Source: an uncultured Pseudomonadota bacterium
GTDB lineage: Bacteria; Pseudomonadota; Gammaproteobacteria; Burkholderiales; Methylophilaceae
Direction of reading: 5' to 3'
Length of the DNA stretch: 6,294 nt
NCBI GenBank assembly: GCA_903860085.1
Contig: CAIOPD010000084.1
Location: 1-6,294 of the forward strand
Shown: positions 1 to 6,237 of the stretch, in pieces
Position numbering within the stretch: the first letter of the stretch is position 1
How the letters are laid out: each line of letters begins with the position of its first letter
Translations under genes and position numbers: made by a program
The notes under the pieces: generated by a model
What the model saw: only the letters and a program-made list of their open reading frames with translations
Database searches by the model: none
Told to the model about the DNA's origin: nothing

Positions 1-139
1 CAGCAAGTGGAATATCTAGCGCCTTCATATCATTAGGATAATTTGTGCCATCATAATTCGCATGATTTACCATAGCGACAACTGCCGCATTTGAAATAAA
101 GCCACAAACACGATAAAAGATTTCTTTAGCCGCGTAACC
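1..139 (-). pseudogene. possible remnant of an unidentified coding sequence, open at the window edge
   Basis: On the minus strand a frame is open from 139 down to the left edge (46 codons). It begins right after a TGA at 142-140 and contains one internal ATG at 73-71. The same frame continues upstream of that TGA as a hydrophobic stretch (ISLIAWFLGAF), runs into the tmRNA terminator and has no start codon. The text around the stop reads LGAF-stop-GYAAKEIFYR, so a TGG-to-TGA change in a former membrane segment is possible. Alternatively a gene could start at the ATG at 73 (MVNHANYDGTNYPND) and run off the window, although I see no good ribosome binding site for it. I do not recognise the protein. 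It may be chance; apart from this I see nothing in 1-195. Confidence 0.2.
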
Positions 140-195
140 TCAAAATGCACCTAAAAACCATGCGATTAAAGATATGTTATGTAATGGTAACAGGC

Positions 196-231
196 AACAA
201 AAAAGCCACAAACGTTTATGAATGTGGCTTT
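196..231 (-). terminator. Rho-independent terminator of ssrA
   Basis: Read on the minus strand, a 9-bp perfect stem (AAAGCCACA at 231-223 pairing with TGTGGCTTT at 210-202) encloses a 12-base loop. It is followed by an uninterrupted run of six T (A at 199-204 on the plus strand). It lies 34 bases beyond the tmRNA CCA end and in the right orientation to end the ssrA transcript. The plus-strand reading lacks a comparable T run, so it probably works in one direction only. Confidence 0.85.
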
Positions 232-265
232 CAAGTACTTTTTGATGCTTTTTGAAACACTAAAA

Positions 266-632
266 TGGTGGAGCTGGGGGGAATCGAACCCCCGTCCGCA
301 AATCCTCCACAGACAGTTCTACATACTTAGCCTTGTTGTTTAATTTGATCTGCACCACACCAACAGACAAGCAGTGTGCAGACGAGTTACCTTAAGGTTA
401 ATGGAGTGCTAAGTAACCCAACACAACACGTATCCCGTGTATATGACACTACGTATGGGTTACCCCAATCCAACCCACGGGAGAGCTGGTGTAGCGTCCA
501 GCAGAACTAAGCTGCTAGAGAGTAAGTTTCGTCGTTTGCGACTATACTTTTTTCAGCTGTATTTACGAGGTAATCTGAGCCTCGGTATGCCCTGCACTGC
601 TTTGTAACCCACGTCGAAACCTGGTCAGCCCC
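266..632 (-). ncRNA. ssrA: transfer-messenger RNA (tmRNA, SsrA)
   Basis: tmRNA enters ribosomes stalled on broken mRNA, accepts alanine like a tRNA, and supplies a short reading frame that tags the unfinished protein for degradation. The minus-strand RNA starts GGGGCUGACC and ends with a T-loop (GGUUCGAUUCC) and CAGCUCCACCA, giving 367 nt, a usual one-piece length. The two ends form a 7-bp acceptor stem with a G-U at the third pair, the alanine identity feature. The conserved UUCGACGUGGG block follows the 5' end. The tag frame is listed separately. smpB lies 99 bases upstream on the same strand, and a strong terminator lies just downstream. The gene looks complete and is a normal contiguous form, not the permuted two-piece type. 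The 5' end is set by the acceptor stem and should be right to within a base or so. Confidence 0.97.
507..539 (-). other. tmRNA proteolysis-tag reading frame (ANDETYSLAA)
   Basis: Read on the minus strand from the resume codon GCA (539-537), the frame is GCA AAC GAC GAA ACT TAC TCT CTA GCA GCT, then TAG at 509-507. It encodes ANDETYSLAA. The terminal LAA is the ClpXP/ClpAP recognition end and AND-E is the SspB-contact part known from proteobacterial tags. The serine at position 7 replaces the alanine common in related tags such as ANDENYALAA. The bases just before the resume codon (UAGUC) fit the region that sets the frame with SmpB. Confidence 0.93.
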
Positions 633-698
633 TAAACTTGGTTTAAATCAGTTTTATTACGAGTCATGTACCTAAGATTTAGTTCCACAACACAAACG

Positions 699-704
699 AT
701 TATA
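699..704 (-). promoter_or_regulatory. -10 box of a likely ssrA promoter
   Basis: On the minus strand the sequence GCG-TATAAT reads a perfect sigma-70 -10 hexamer at 704-699, between the smpB stop (732) and the tmRNA 5' end (632). No good -35 is present: the hexamer at 17-bp spacing is GACGAG. Transcription would start near 692 and give a leader of about 60 nt that RNase P would remove. This would let tmRNA be made independently of smpB. The call rests on the -10 match and position only. Confidence 0.5.
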
Positions 705-731
705 CGCTTTTATTCTAAAACCTCGTCTAAT

Positions 732-1181
732 CTATTTATTGTGCGCACGCATGATGCGTCCTTTTTCGCGCTCCCAGTCACGTTCTTTTTCAGTATCACG
801 TTTATCGTGCTGCTTTTTACCTTTAGCTAAACCAATTTGCACTTTAACGCGACCTTTTGAAAAATGCATATCCAGTGGGACCAATGTATAACCAGCACGC
901 TCAACTTTGGCAATAAGCTTAATGATTTCTTCGTTATGCAACAACAATTTACGCGTTCTAATAGCATCAGGGCGCACATGAGTAGAGGCTGCACCTAGTG
1001 GCGTAACATGACAGCCGATAAGATAGATTTCGCCTCGCTGAATAATGACGTACGCTTCTTTAATGTTGATGCGATTATCACGAATGGCTTTTACTTCCCA
1101 GCCCTCAAGAACAATACCCGCCTCATACTTATCTTCAATAAAGTAATCAAAAAAGGCTTTTTTATTTTGTGCGATGCTCAT
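732..1181 (-). CDS. smpB: SsrA-binding protein SmpB
   Basis: SmpB binds the tRNA-like part of tmRNA and carries it into the empty A site of stalled ribosomes; its C-terminal tail fills the vacant mRNA channel. The 149-residue product is close to the family's usual 150-160. It begins MSIAQNKKAFFDYFIEDKYE and has the family signature GWEVKAIR (27-34), the INIKEAYV segment (38-45), the GCHVTPLG stretch (56-63) and the basic GLAKGKKQHDKR block (117-128). It ends in the lysine/arginine-rich tail (residues 129-149) that enters the channel. The ATG at 1181 gives the expected N-terminus, although its Shine-Dalgarno match is weak. The gene is co-oriented with ssrA 99 bases downstream and divergent from ratA (127-base gap). 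This arrangement is widespread in beta- and gammaproteobacteria. No defects are seen. Confidence 0.97.
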   Translation of the reverse strand: MSIAQNKKAFFDYFIEDKYEAGIVLEGWEVKAIRDNRINIKEAYVIIQRGEIYLIGCHVTPLGAASTHVRPDAIRTRKLLLHNEEIIKLIAKVERAGYTLVPLDMHFSKGRVKVQIGLAKGKKQHDKRDTEKERDWEREKGRIMRAHNK

Positions 1182-1223
1182 AAAGCTGAATATTTCTTGG
1201 CGAATGGCTTAAAATTGCATTTT

Positions 1224-1252
1224 ACTCTACTTATTGAAGACTACGATTTCAA
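1224..1252 (-). promoter_or_regulatory. candidate smpB promoter
   Basis: On the minus strand TTGAAA (1252-1247) and TAGAGT (1229-1224) are separated by 17 bp, matching the sigma-70 -35 at 5 of 6 and the -10 at 4 of 6 positions. The start point would be near 1217 and the leader about 35 nt, ending at the smpB ATG. It lies in the divergent smpB/ratA gap. I could not find an equally good promoter for ratA on the other strand. Confidence 0.4.
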
Positions 1253-1308
1253 GTCAGCGCTTAAGCCAAAATTAACGGCTAACGTTCAACAAAGAATTAA
1301 AGGGCAAT

Positions 1309-1752
1309 ATGGCGCAAGTACATAAAACTGTTTATATACAACACTCAGCAAGTCAGATGTTTACGTTGGTGGACGACGTACAAAAATACCCTGAATTTTT
1401 GCCTTGGTGCGGTGGTGTGGATTTAACTAAACAAGATACAACTTCCACCATTGCGACCCTGCACATTGCTTACCATGGCTTGCAGCAAAAATTCACCACC
1501 GAAAACCTAAAAACTTACCCCAATCTAATGGAAATAAAACTTAAAGATGGCCCATTTAAGCATCTAGAAGGTGTCTGGCGTTTTATTGCGTTAAGCGATC
1601 AGGCATGTAAAATTGAATTTGAGCTGAACTATGAATTTACCAATAGTTTTTTAGAAAAGATTATCGCGCCAGTGTTTAGCCATATCGCCAATACATTTGT
1701 AGATGGCTTTGTGGTGCGTGCTGATGTTATTTACAAGACCATTAAGGAATAA
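1309..1752 (+). CDS. ratA: RatA/COQ10-family START-domain protein
   Basis: The 147-residue protein belongs to the polyketide-cyclase/COQ10 START-like family. Typical marks are the opening with HKTVYIQHSASQMFTLVDDV, the hallmark YPEFLPWC (27-34), a GPFKHLEGVWRF segment in the middle, and a C-terminal amphipathic helix containing PVFSHIANTFVDGFVVRA. In E. coli the homologue is called RatA and was reported as a toxin that blocks 70S ribosome association. The mitochondrial relative Coq10 binds ubiquinone and supports respiration, and many bacterial members probably do the same, so the toxin label is uncertain. The ATG is preceded by AAAGGG at 1299-1304, a short 4-base spacing. rnfH begins 2 bases after the stop codon, so the two genes are almost certainly co-transcribed. 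No antitoxin-like gene pairs with it other than rnfH, which has no established antitoxin role. Confidence 0.9.
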   Translation: MAQVHKTVYIQHSASQMFTLVDDVQKYPEFLPWCGGVDLTKQDTTSTIATLHIAYHGLQQKFTTENLKTYPNLMEIKLKDGPFKHLEGVWRFIALSDQACKIEFELNYEFTNSFLEKIIAPVFSHIANTFVDGFVVRADVIYKTIKE

Positions 1753-1754
1753 TA

Positions 1755-2111
1755 GTGGATAAAGAAGATACCCGTTATATGCAAGATAATGAACAAGAGT
1801 TATTGGTTGAAATAGCTTACGCACTGCCCCACAAGCAACTTATTGTGCCAGTAAGATTCTATTCTGGCATGACTGCCGAGCAGGCGATACAGGCTTCAGG
1901 CATATTAATTAAATTTCCAGAAATTGATTTGAGTGTAAACAAGATTGGCATCTTTGGTAAGTTATCAAAATTGGATGCGGGGTTACGACATTTAGACCGA
2001 GTAGAAATTTACCGACCGTTGATAGCCGATCCGAAAGAGGTTCGCAAACAGCGTGCCGCGGAGGGAAAAGTAATGAAAAAAGGCGGTGGTGAAACCGCAA
2101 CTTCAGATTAA
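1755..2111 (+). CDS. rnfH: RnfH family protein (UPF0125, beta-grasp fold)
   Basis: This small ubiquitin-like beta-grasp protein of the RnfH family is commonly found beside ratA. The core runs from about residue 16 (LLVEIAYALPHKQ) through GMTAEQAI, the conserved KIGIFGK (63-69) and LDRVEIYRPL (80-89), ending with the family tail ADPKEVRKQRA (91-101). The role is poorly known: it is named after the rnf electron-transport cluster where some members lie, and no rnf genes are seen here. The chosen start is GTG at 1755, preceded by AAGGA at 1744-1748 with good spacing and placed 2 bases after the ratA stop. An ATG at 1779 would give a form 8 residues shorter, but its only upstream purine tract is too far away. 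The last 15 residues are glycine/lysine/serine-rich and probably disordered. Confidence 0.9.
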   Translation: MDKEDTRYMQDNEQELLVEIAYALPHKQLIVPVRFYSGMTAEQAIQASGILIKFPEIDLSVNKIGIFGKLSKLDAGLRHLDRVEIYRPLIADPKEVRKQRAAEGKVMKKGGGETATSD

Positions 2112-2238
2112 ATTTTAGATGAGGATATAATTAATAAAACATGCATCTTACTGATTACGTGATTCTAATCTTGATAAGTATTCAAGGGTTTGTGTCTGTT
2201 ATCTAACATTTGCGCTCGCGCCTTTGGCCGTAAATCTG

Positions 2239-2244
2239 TATAAT
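2239..2244 (+). promoter_or_regulatory. -10 box of a likely guaB(A) promoter
   Basis: A perfect TATAAT lies 26 bases before the guaB ATG, preceded by TG directly (not the spaced TGn of a true extended -10). No recognisable -35 lies 16-18 bp upstream, where the sequence is GC-rich (around GCGCTCGCGCC). Transcription would begin near 2251 and leave a leader of only about 20 nt, too short for a riboswitch. No PurR-like box was found. The remainder of the 159-bp gap after rnfH holds no convincing terminator; the best candidate is a 5-bp GATTA/TAATC repeat without a T run. Confidence 0.4.
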
Positions 2245-2270
2245 CTCGTTTTGGGTACAAGGATTTTCGC

Positions 2271-3731
2271 ATGCGTTTATTGCAACAAGCTCTCACCTTC
2301 GACGACGTTTTATTAGTGCCAGCCTATTCTAATGTGCTGCCACGCGAGGTTTCCCTCGCTACACAACTCACTCGTAACATACAACTGAACATCCCTCTTC
2401 TTTCTGCCGCGATGGATACGGTAACAGAAGCGCCCTTGGCTATTGCATTGGCACAAGAAGGTGGCTTAGGCTTTATTCATAAGAATATGACGGCGATGAA
2501 ACAAGCTGCGCATGTGGCTCGCGTTAAACGCTTTGAGTCTGGCGTAGTGAATGATCCGATCACAATTCAAAGCCACATGACGGTACGTGACGTCATTGCG
2601 CTAACACAATTACACAAAATTTCAGGTTTGCCAGTTGTCGATAATGGCAAAATCATCGGTATCGTCACCAACCGTGACTTACGCTTTGAAACCAATTTAG
2701 ATCAACCGATTAAAAACATCATGACACCAAGAGATAAATTGGTGACTGTCCGTGAAGGTGCGGCTAAAGAAGATGTGATTCGCTTATTGCACCAACATCG
2801 CCTTGAGCGCGTTTTAGTGATTGACGCCTACGACACACTTAAAGGCTTGATTACAGTTAAAGATATACAAAAATCTACCGATCACCCTTACGCCTGCAAA
2901 GACAGTGAAGGTCGCTTACGCGTGGGTGCTGCAGTGGGTGTGGGCGAAGGTACTGAAGAGCGCGTAGCGGCTTTAGCCGAAGCTGGCGTCGACGTCATTG
3001 TGGTTGATACCGCGCATGGCCACTCACAAGGGGTACTTGATCGCGTCACGTGGGTGAAAAAGAACTACCCGCACATTGAAGTTATTGGCGGCAATATTGC
3101 AACCGCTTCTGCCGCACTAGCTTTAGTCGATGCTGGTGCTGATGGTGTAAAGATTGGGATTGGCCCAGGTTCAATTTGTACCACACGTATCGTCGCTGGT
3201 GTAGGGGTACCGCAAATTAGCGCTATTTCTAATGTTGAAAAAGCCTTGGCAGGCAGCGGCGTTCCGTTTATTGCCGATGGTGGGATTCGTTTTTCAGGTG
3301 ACATTTCTAAAGCCATTGCAGCTGGCGCGCATAGCGTTATGTTGGGTGGTATGTTTGCTGGGACTGAAGAAGCGCCAGGTGAGGTTGAATTATTCCAAGG
3401 CCGTTCATATAAATCTTATCGCGGCATGGGTTCAATCGGTGCGATGGAAAAAGGCTCTAGCGACCGCTACTTCCAAGAGAATAACGGCAACCCTGATAAA
3501 TTAGTACCAGAAGGTATCGAAGGCCGCGTACCTTATAAAGGAAGTGTGTTGGCTGTAATTCACCAACTGATGGGTGGCTTGCGCGCTTCTATGGGCTATG
3601 TAGGCGCTAAAAATATTACCGAGATGCGTGAAAAAGCTGAGTTTGTGCAAATCACCTCAGCAGGCATGCGTGAGTCACATGTGCATGATGTGCAGATTAC
3701 TAAAGAGGCTCCTAATTATAGGATTGATTAG
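2271..3731 (+). CDS. guaB: inosine-5'-monophosphate dehydrogenase
   Basis: GuaB oxidises IMP to XMP with NAD+ and water, the first committed and rate-limiting step from IMP to GMP, in the cytoplasm as a tetramer. The product has 486 residues (family usual about 485-490). The TIM-barrel catalytic domain is split by two CBS domains (about residues 93-203) that bind adenine or guanine nucleotides for control. Visible active-site features are AAMDTVTEA (46-54), DTAHGHS (246-252), GIGPGSICTTR with catalytic Cys303, DGGIRFSGD (337-345), the MLGGMFAGTEE segment (357-367) and the mobile flap with Arg399-Tyr400. The C-terminal KEAPNYRID is typical. AAGGA at 2259-2263 is a good ribosome binding site with a 7-base spacing. 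guaA follows after 45 bases, consistent with a guaBA operon. The gene appears intact. Confidence 0.98.
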   Translation: MRLLQQALTFDDVLLVPAYSNVLPREVSLATQLTRNIQLNIPLLSAAMDTVTEAPLAIALAQEGGLGFIHKNMTAMKQAAHVARVKRFESGVVNDPITIQSHMTVRDVIALTQLHKISGLPVVDNGKIIGIVTNRDLRFETNLDQPIKNIMTPRDKLVTVREGAAKEDVIRLLHQHRLERVLVIDAYDTLKGLITVKDIQKSTDHPYACKDSEGRLRVGAAVGVGEGTEERVAALAEAGVDVIVVDTAHGHSQGVLDRVTWVKKNYPHIEVIGGNIATASAALALVDAGADGVKIGIGPGSICTTRIVAGVGVPQISAISNVEKALAGSGVPFIADGGIRFSGDISKAIAAGAHSVMLGGMFAGTEEAPGEVELFQGRSYKSYRGMGSIGAMEKGSSDRYFQENNGNPDKLVPEGIEGRVPYKGSVLAVIHQLMGGLRASMGYVGAKNITEMREKAEFVQITSAGMRESHVHDVQITKEAPNYRID

Positions 3732-3776
3732 AGGTACACCTTAAGTCTCTCAACAATAACTAACGAATAACGGCTA

Positions 3777-5345
3777 ATGACTACCCAATCAAAGATTTTA
3801 ATACTCGACTTCGGCTCACAATATACGCAGTTGATTGCGCGACGTGTTCGCGAAGCTAATGTGTATTGCGAACTCCATACGTGGGAAGTGAGCGATGCTT
3901 TTATCCGTGAATTTAACCCAGCGGGGATTATCTTATCCGGTGGCCCTAATTCCGTGTATGAAGACGAAACGCCACGCGCACCAGATGCAGTGTTTACTCT
4001 TGGCGTACCAGTACTTGGCATTTGTTACGGCATGCAAACCATGGCGTCACAATTAGGCGGCAAGGTAGAAAGTTCAGCGATTCATGAGTTTGGTTATGCT
4101 GAAATTCGCGCCCACGGACACTCTGCCCTTTTTAAAGATATTCAAGATACGGTGAATGAGCAAGGTCACGGTTTGATGGATGTGTGGATGAGCCACGGCG
4201 ACAAGGTTACTGAATTACCTGCCGGTTTTAAAGTGATTGCCAGCAACGAATCAACCCCAATTGCCGCTATGGCTGATGAAACACGCCAATTTTATGCCGT
4301 GCAATTTCACCCAGAAGTCACGCACACAATTCAAGGAAAGGCTATTTTAAGCCGCTTTGTGCACGATATTTGTAATTGCGACCTCAGTTGGAATATGCCG
4401 AACTACGTAGAAACTGCAGTCAATCACATTCGTTCTGTAGTCGGCACCGATCAAGTAATTTTAGGTTTATCAGGTGGCGTGGATTCGTCTGTAGCTGCAG
4501 CACTGATTCATCAAGCCATTGGCGATCAACTGACCTGCGTATTTGTAGATAATGGTTTATTACGCTTAAATGAAGCTGAGCAAGTAATGGAAACTTTCGC
4601 TAAGAATCTAGGCGTTAAAGTCATTCATGTGGATGCTAGCGCCAAGTTTTTGGGTGACCTAGTGGGGGTCACTGATCCAGAAGCTAAACGTAAAATTATT
4701 GGACGCGAATTCGTTGAAGTATTTCAGCAAGAATCTGCTAAGTTGCCACAAGCTAAGTGGTTAGCCCAAGGTACAATTTACCCAGATGTGATTGAATCGG
4801 CGGGCGCTAAAACCAAAAACGCGCACAATATTAAAAGCCATCACAATGTAGGTGGCCTTCCAGAAACAATGAAACTCAAGCTACTAGAACCACTGCGCGA
4901 ACTATTTAAAGACGAAGTACGTGAGCTCGGTGTAGCGCTTGGCTTGCCACATGATATGGTCTACCGACATCCGTTCCCAGGTCCAGGCTTGGGTGTACGC
5001 ATCTTGGGTGAAGTGAAAAAAGAATTCGCCGATTTACTTCGCCGTGCTGATGCAATCTTTATTGAAGAGCTGCATAAAAGCGGTTGGTATGCCAAAACTT
5101 CACAGGCATTTACCGTCTTCTTACCCGTTAAGTCTGTAGGAGTAATGGGCGATGGACGCACCTACGATTACGTGGTCGCCTTGCGCGCTGTGGTCACCAG
5201 CGACTTCATGACTGCGCACTGGGCAGAACTGCCTTATGATTTACTGGGCAAGGTATCAAATAGAATTATCAATGAAGTGCGTGGCATAAATCGGGTGGTA
5301 TATGATATTTCTGGAAAACCACCCGCTACCATTGAGTGGGAGTAG
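3777..5345 (+). CDS. guaA: GMP synthase (glutamine-hydrolysing)
   Basis: GuaA converts XMP to GMP using ATP and ammonia released from glutamine, completing the guanine branch after GuaB. The 522-residue protein has the normal two-part structure. The class I glutamine amidotransferase domain (about 5-200) has nucleophile Cys83 in GICYGMQ and the His178/Glu180 pair in QFHPEV. The ATP-pyrophosphatase domain has the P-loop SGGVDSS (232-238). The dimerisation domain includes RHPFPGPGLGVRILG (397-411) and the C-terminus KPPATIEWE that closes over the XMP site. The ATG at 3777 gives the usual N-terminus, but the upstream bases (GAATAACGGCTA) contain no clear Shine-Dalgarno. Translation may rely on ribosomes arriving from guaB. 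Arginine codons are CGN in 22 of 23 cases. The 3' end is intact although a probable genomic island starts right after it, as expected when integration restores the gene end. Confidence 0.98.
   Translation: MTTQSKILILDFGSQYTQLIARRVREANVYCELHTWEVSDAFIREFNPAGIILSGGPNSVYEDETPRAPDAVFTLGVPVLGICYGMQTMASQLGGKVESSAIHEFGYAEIRAHGHSALFKDIQDTVNEQGHGLMDVWMSHGDKVTELPAGFKVIASNESTPIAAMADETRQFYAVQFHPEVTHTIQGKAILSRFVHDICNCDLSWNMPNYVETAVNHIRSVVGTDQVILGLSGGVDSSVAAALIHQAIGDQLTCVFVDNGLLRLNEAEQVMETFAKNLGVKVIHVDASAKFLGDLVGVTDPEAKRKIIGREFVEVFQQESAKLPQAKWLAQGTIYPDVIESAGAKTKNAHNIKSHHNVGGLPETMKLKLLEPLRELFKDEVRELGVALGLPHDMVYRHPFPGPGLGVRILGEVKKEFADLLRRADAIFIEELHKSGWYAKTSQAFTVFLPVKSVGVMGDGRTYDYVVALRAVVTSDFMTAHWAELPYDLLGKVSNRIINEVRGINRVVYDISGKPPATIEWE
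5292..5325. repeat. 8-bp inverted repeat in the guaA 3' end
   Basis: CGGGTGGT (5292-5299) and ACCACCCG (5318-5325) are perfect inverted copies separated by 18 bases, inside the last 20 codons of guaA. Islands that use guaA recombine within this 3' end, so the repeat could be part of the attachment site. The 18-base gap is longer than the usual 6-8 bp crossover region of tyrosine recombinases, and the sequence is also constrained by coding for conserved residues. It may be coincidence. Confidence 0.3.
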
Positions 5346-5382
5346 TTTTGTTAACTTAAGTGATTGATTTAATTGAATAAAT

Positions 5383-5410
5383 TTGTTACACAAAAGTTTC
5401 ACACTAAAAT
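5383..5410 (+). promoter_or_regulatory. candidate integrase promoter
   Basis: TTGTTA (5383-5388) and TAAAAT (5405-5410) are spaced 16 bp, matching sigma-70 elements at 4 of 6 and 5 of 6 positions. The start point would be near 5417 and the leader about 88 nt. The -35 overlaps the first copy of the TGTTACACA repeat, so a protein bound there could repress the gene. The surrounding DNA is so AT-rich that chance matches are likely. Confidence 0.25.
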
Positions 5411-5498
5411 TTAGTTGTTGATTTTATTGCATTTTTAAATTACTGTTACACAGAAACCTACGCATTTGCGTGGCTGTTGTGGACCGTAAGTTACAGAA
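5384..5498 (+). repeat. short direct repeats TGTTACACA upstream of the integrase
   Basis: TGTTACACA occurs exactly at 5384-5392 and 5444-5452, 60 bp apart, and both copies continue with a purine then AA (aAA and gAA). A shorter related copy, GTTACAGAA, lies at 5490-5498 just before the start codon. Direct repeats of about 10 bp next to an integrase gene are typical of arm-type sites bound by the integrase N-terminal domain or of excisionase sites. Function here is inferred from position only. Confidence 0.45.
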
Positions 5499-5510
5499 GG
5501 CGTAAATGCC
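5460..5510 (+). promoter_or_regulatory. leader segment complementary to the integrase start region
   Basis: GCATTTGCGT (5462-5471) can pair with GCGTAAATGC (5500-5509) over 10 bp including two G-U pairs, covering the ATG at 5506-5508 and the last G of the ribosome binding site. Each half can instead fold on itself: ACGC/GCGT around AUUU (5460-5471) and GGCG/UGCC around UAAA (5499-5510). In RNA this could hide the start codon; in DNA the same symmetry could be a protein site. The pairing is visible in the sequence but its use is inference. Confidence 0.3.
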
Positions 5511-6237
5511 ACTAAAAAAAGCTAATTTTGCTGAGGAAGAAATTCCAATATTTGATGAAGCGATTGTTTACAAGCGCGGCGGATATTGGCAATTTCGCAT
5601 GTGGCTTTTAAAAGAAAATAAATACGTCAGAAAAAGTCTAAGAACAAGAAATAGGAATACTGCCATTGAAAAAGGCAAAGACGCTTATTTAGAAATCTAC
5701 GGCAATATCAAAGCAGGAAAAACATACTTTTCACTTACCACTAAAGACGGTGTTGGACTGTATGTTAAGCACAGAGAAAAAGATTTAGAGACGGGCATAA
5801 TTGTTGCGGGCAGGCTATCAACAATCAAAACCCATTTAGATCATTGGCTTAATTTCATAAAAAAAGATTCAAAGCTCAAAGAGCTTGCCCGCACCGACTG
5901 CGAAGACTACTTCTACAAAAGAGTCAAATCAAACAGACAAATTCCAGTAAGCCAATCAACGATTAAAAATGAACAAAGCACCATCAATGCGATGATGAAG
6001 TATTTATTTAGGTATAACGAAACCTACATAGATAGCTTTGATTTCAAAAAACTTCCACGTATTGATACTAATGATGAAGCATTAAGACGATCATCTTTTC
6101 TGCCTAACGAGATCGGACTTATAGAAGCAGCAATACACCGATACGCCGAAGAAGCTAAAAAGAACTTGAATGATGATGTAAACCTAAAAAAATACATCAC
6201 TTGCTACTATTTCCTTACCGCCATGCTAAGCGGATTA
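5506..6237 (+). pseudogene. tyrosine-recombinase (phage-type) integrase, interrupted by an insertion sequence
   Basis: The ATG at 5506 has a good ribosome binding site, AGAAGG at 5495-5500. Residues 20-65 (IVYKRGGYWQFRMWL, then RKSLRTRNRNTAIEKGKDAY) match the N-terminal arm-binding region of phage and island integrases. Residues 80-190 form the helical SAM-like core-binding domain (LSTIKTHLDHWLNFI; STIKNEQSTINAMMKYLF). The catalytic domain begins near 198 and reaches YYFLTAMLSGL (234-244), the Box I motif where the catalytic arginine should come next. Codon 245 (6238) reads TGG instead, and the following residues WTSPNIVDIFQCPICC do not resemble an integrase. The frame stays open to the window edge by chance. 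Base 6238 is where an IS3-like end begins, so about the last 150 residues, with the remaining catalytic residues, are separated or lost. It probably drove insertion into guaA. The strong AGA/AGG codon use supports foreign origin. Confidence 0.8.

Noticed and set aside
196..290. Attachment-site duplicate of the tmRNA 3' end to the left of ssrA
   Set aside because: I found no second copy of the T-loop/acceptor sequence in 1-265, so there is no evidence in the window for an element integrated at ssrA.
1008..1325. Plus-strand open frame of 105 codons spanning the smpB 5' half and the gap to ratA
   Set aside because: It is antisense to the well-supported smpB, runs into the ratA start in a different frame, has no ribosome binding site and no recognisable family.
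1909..2100. Minus-strand open frame inside rnfH
   Set aside because: It lies entirely antisense to the conserved RnfH core and its product resembles no known protein.
1309..2111. ratA-rnfH as a true toxin-antitoxin pair
   Set aside because: RatA belongs to the COQ10-like family with a probable quinone role, and RnfH has no established antitoxin activity; the pairing is an old naming association.
2112..2270. Riboswitch or purine-repressor operator before guaB
   Set aside because: The likely leader is only about 20 nt and no PurR-type palindrome or aptamer-like fold was seen.
3065..3504. Open frames on both strands inside guaB
   Set aside because: They are shadows of the conserved IMP dehydrogenase catalytic region, with no independent start signals.
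3728..4021. Minus-strand open frame across the guaB-guaA junction
   Set aside because: It is antisense to the guaA amidotransferase domain, with no recognisable product.
4961..5161. Minus-strand open frame in the guaA C-terminal part
   Set aside because: It is a shadow of the conserved guaA dimerisation domain.
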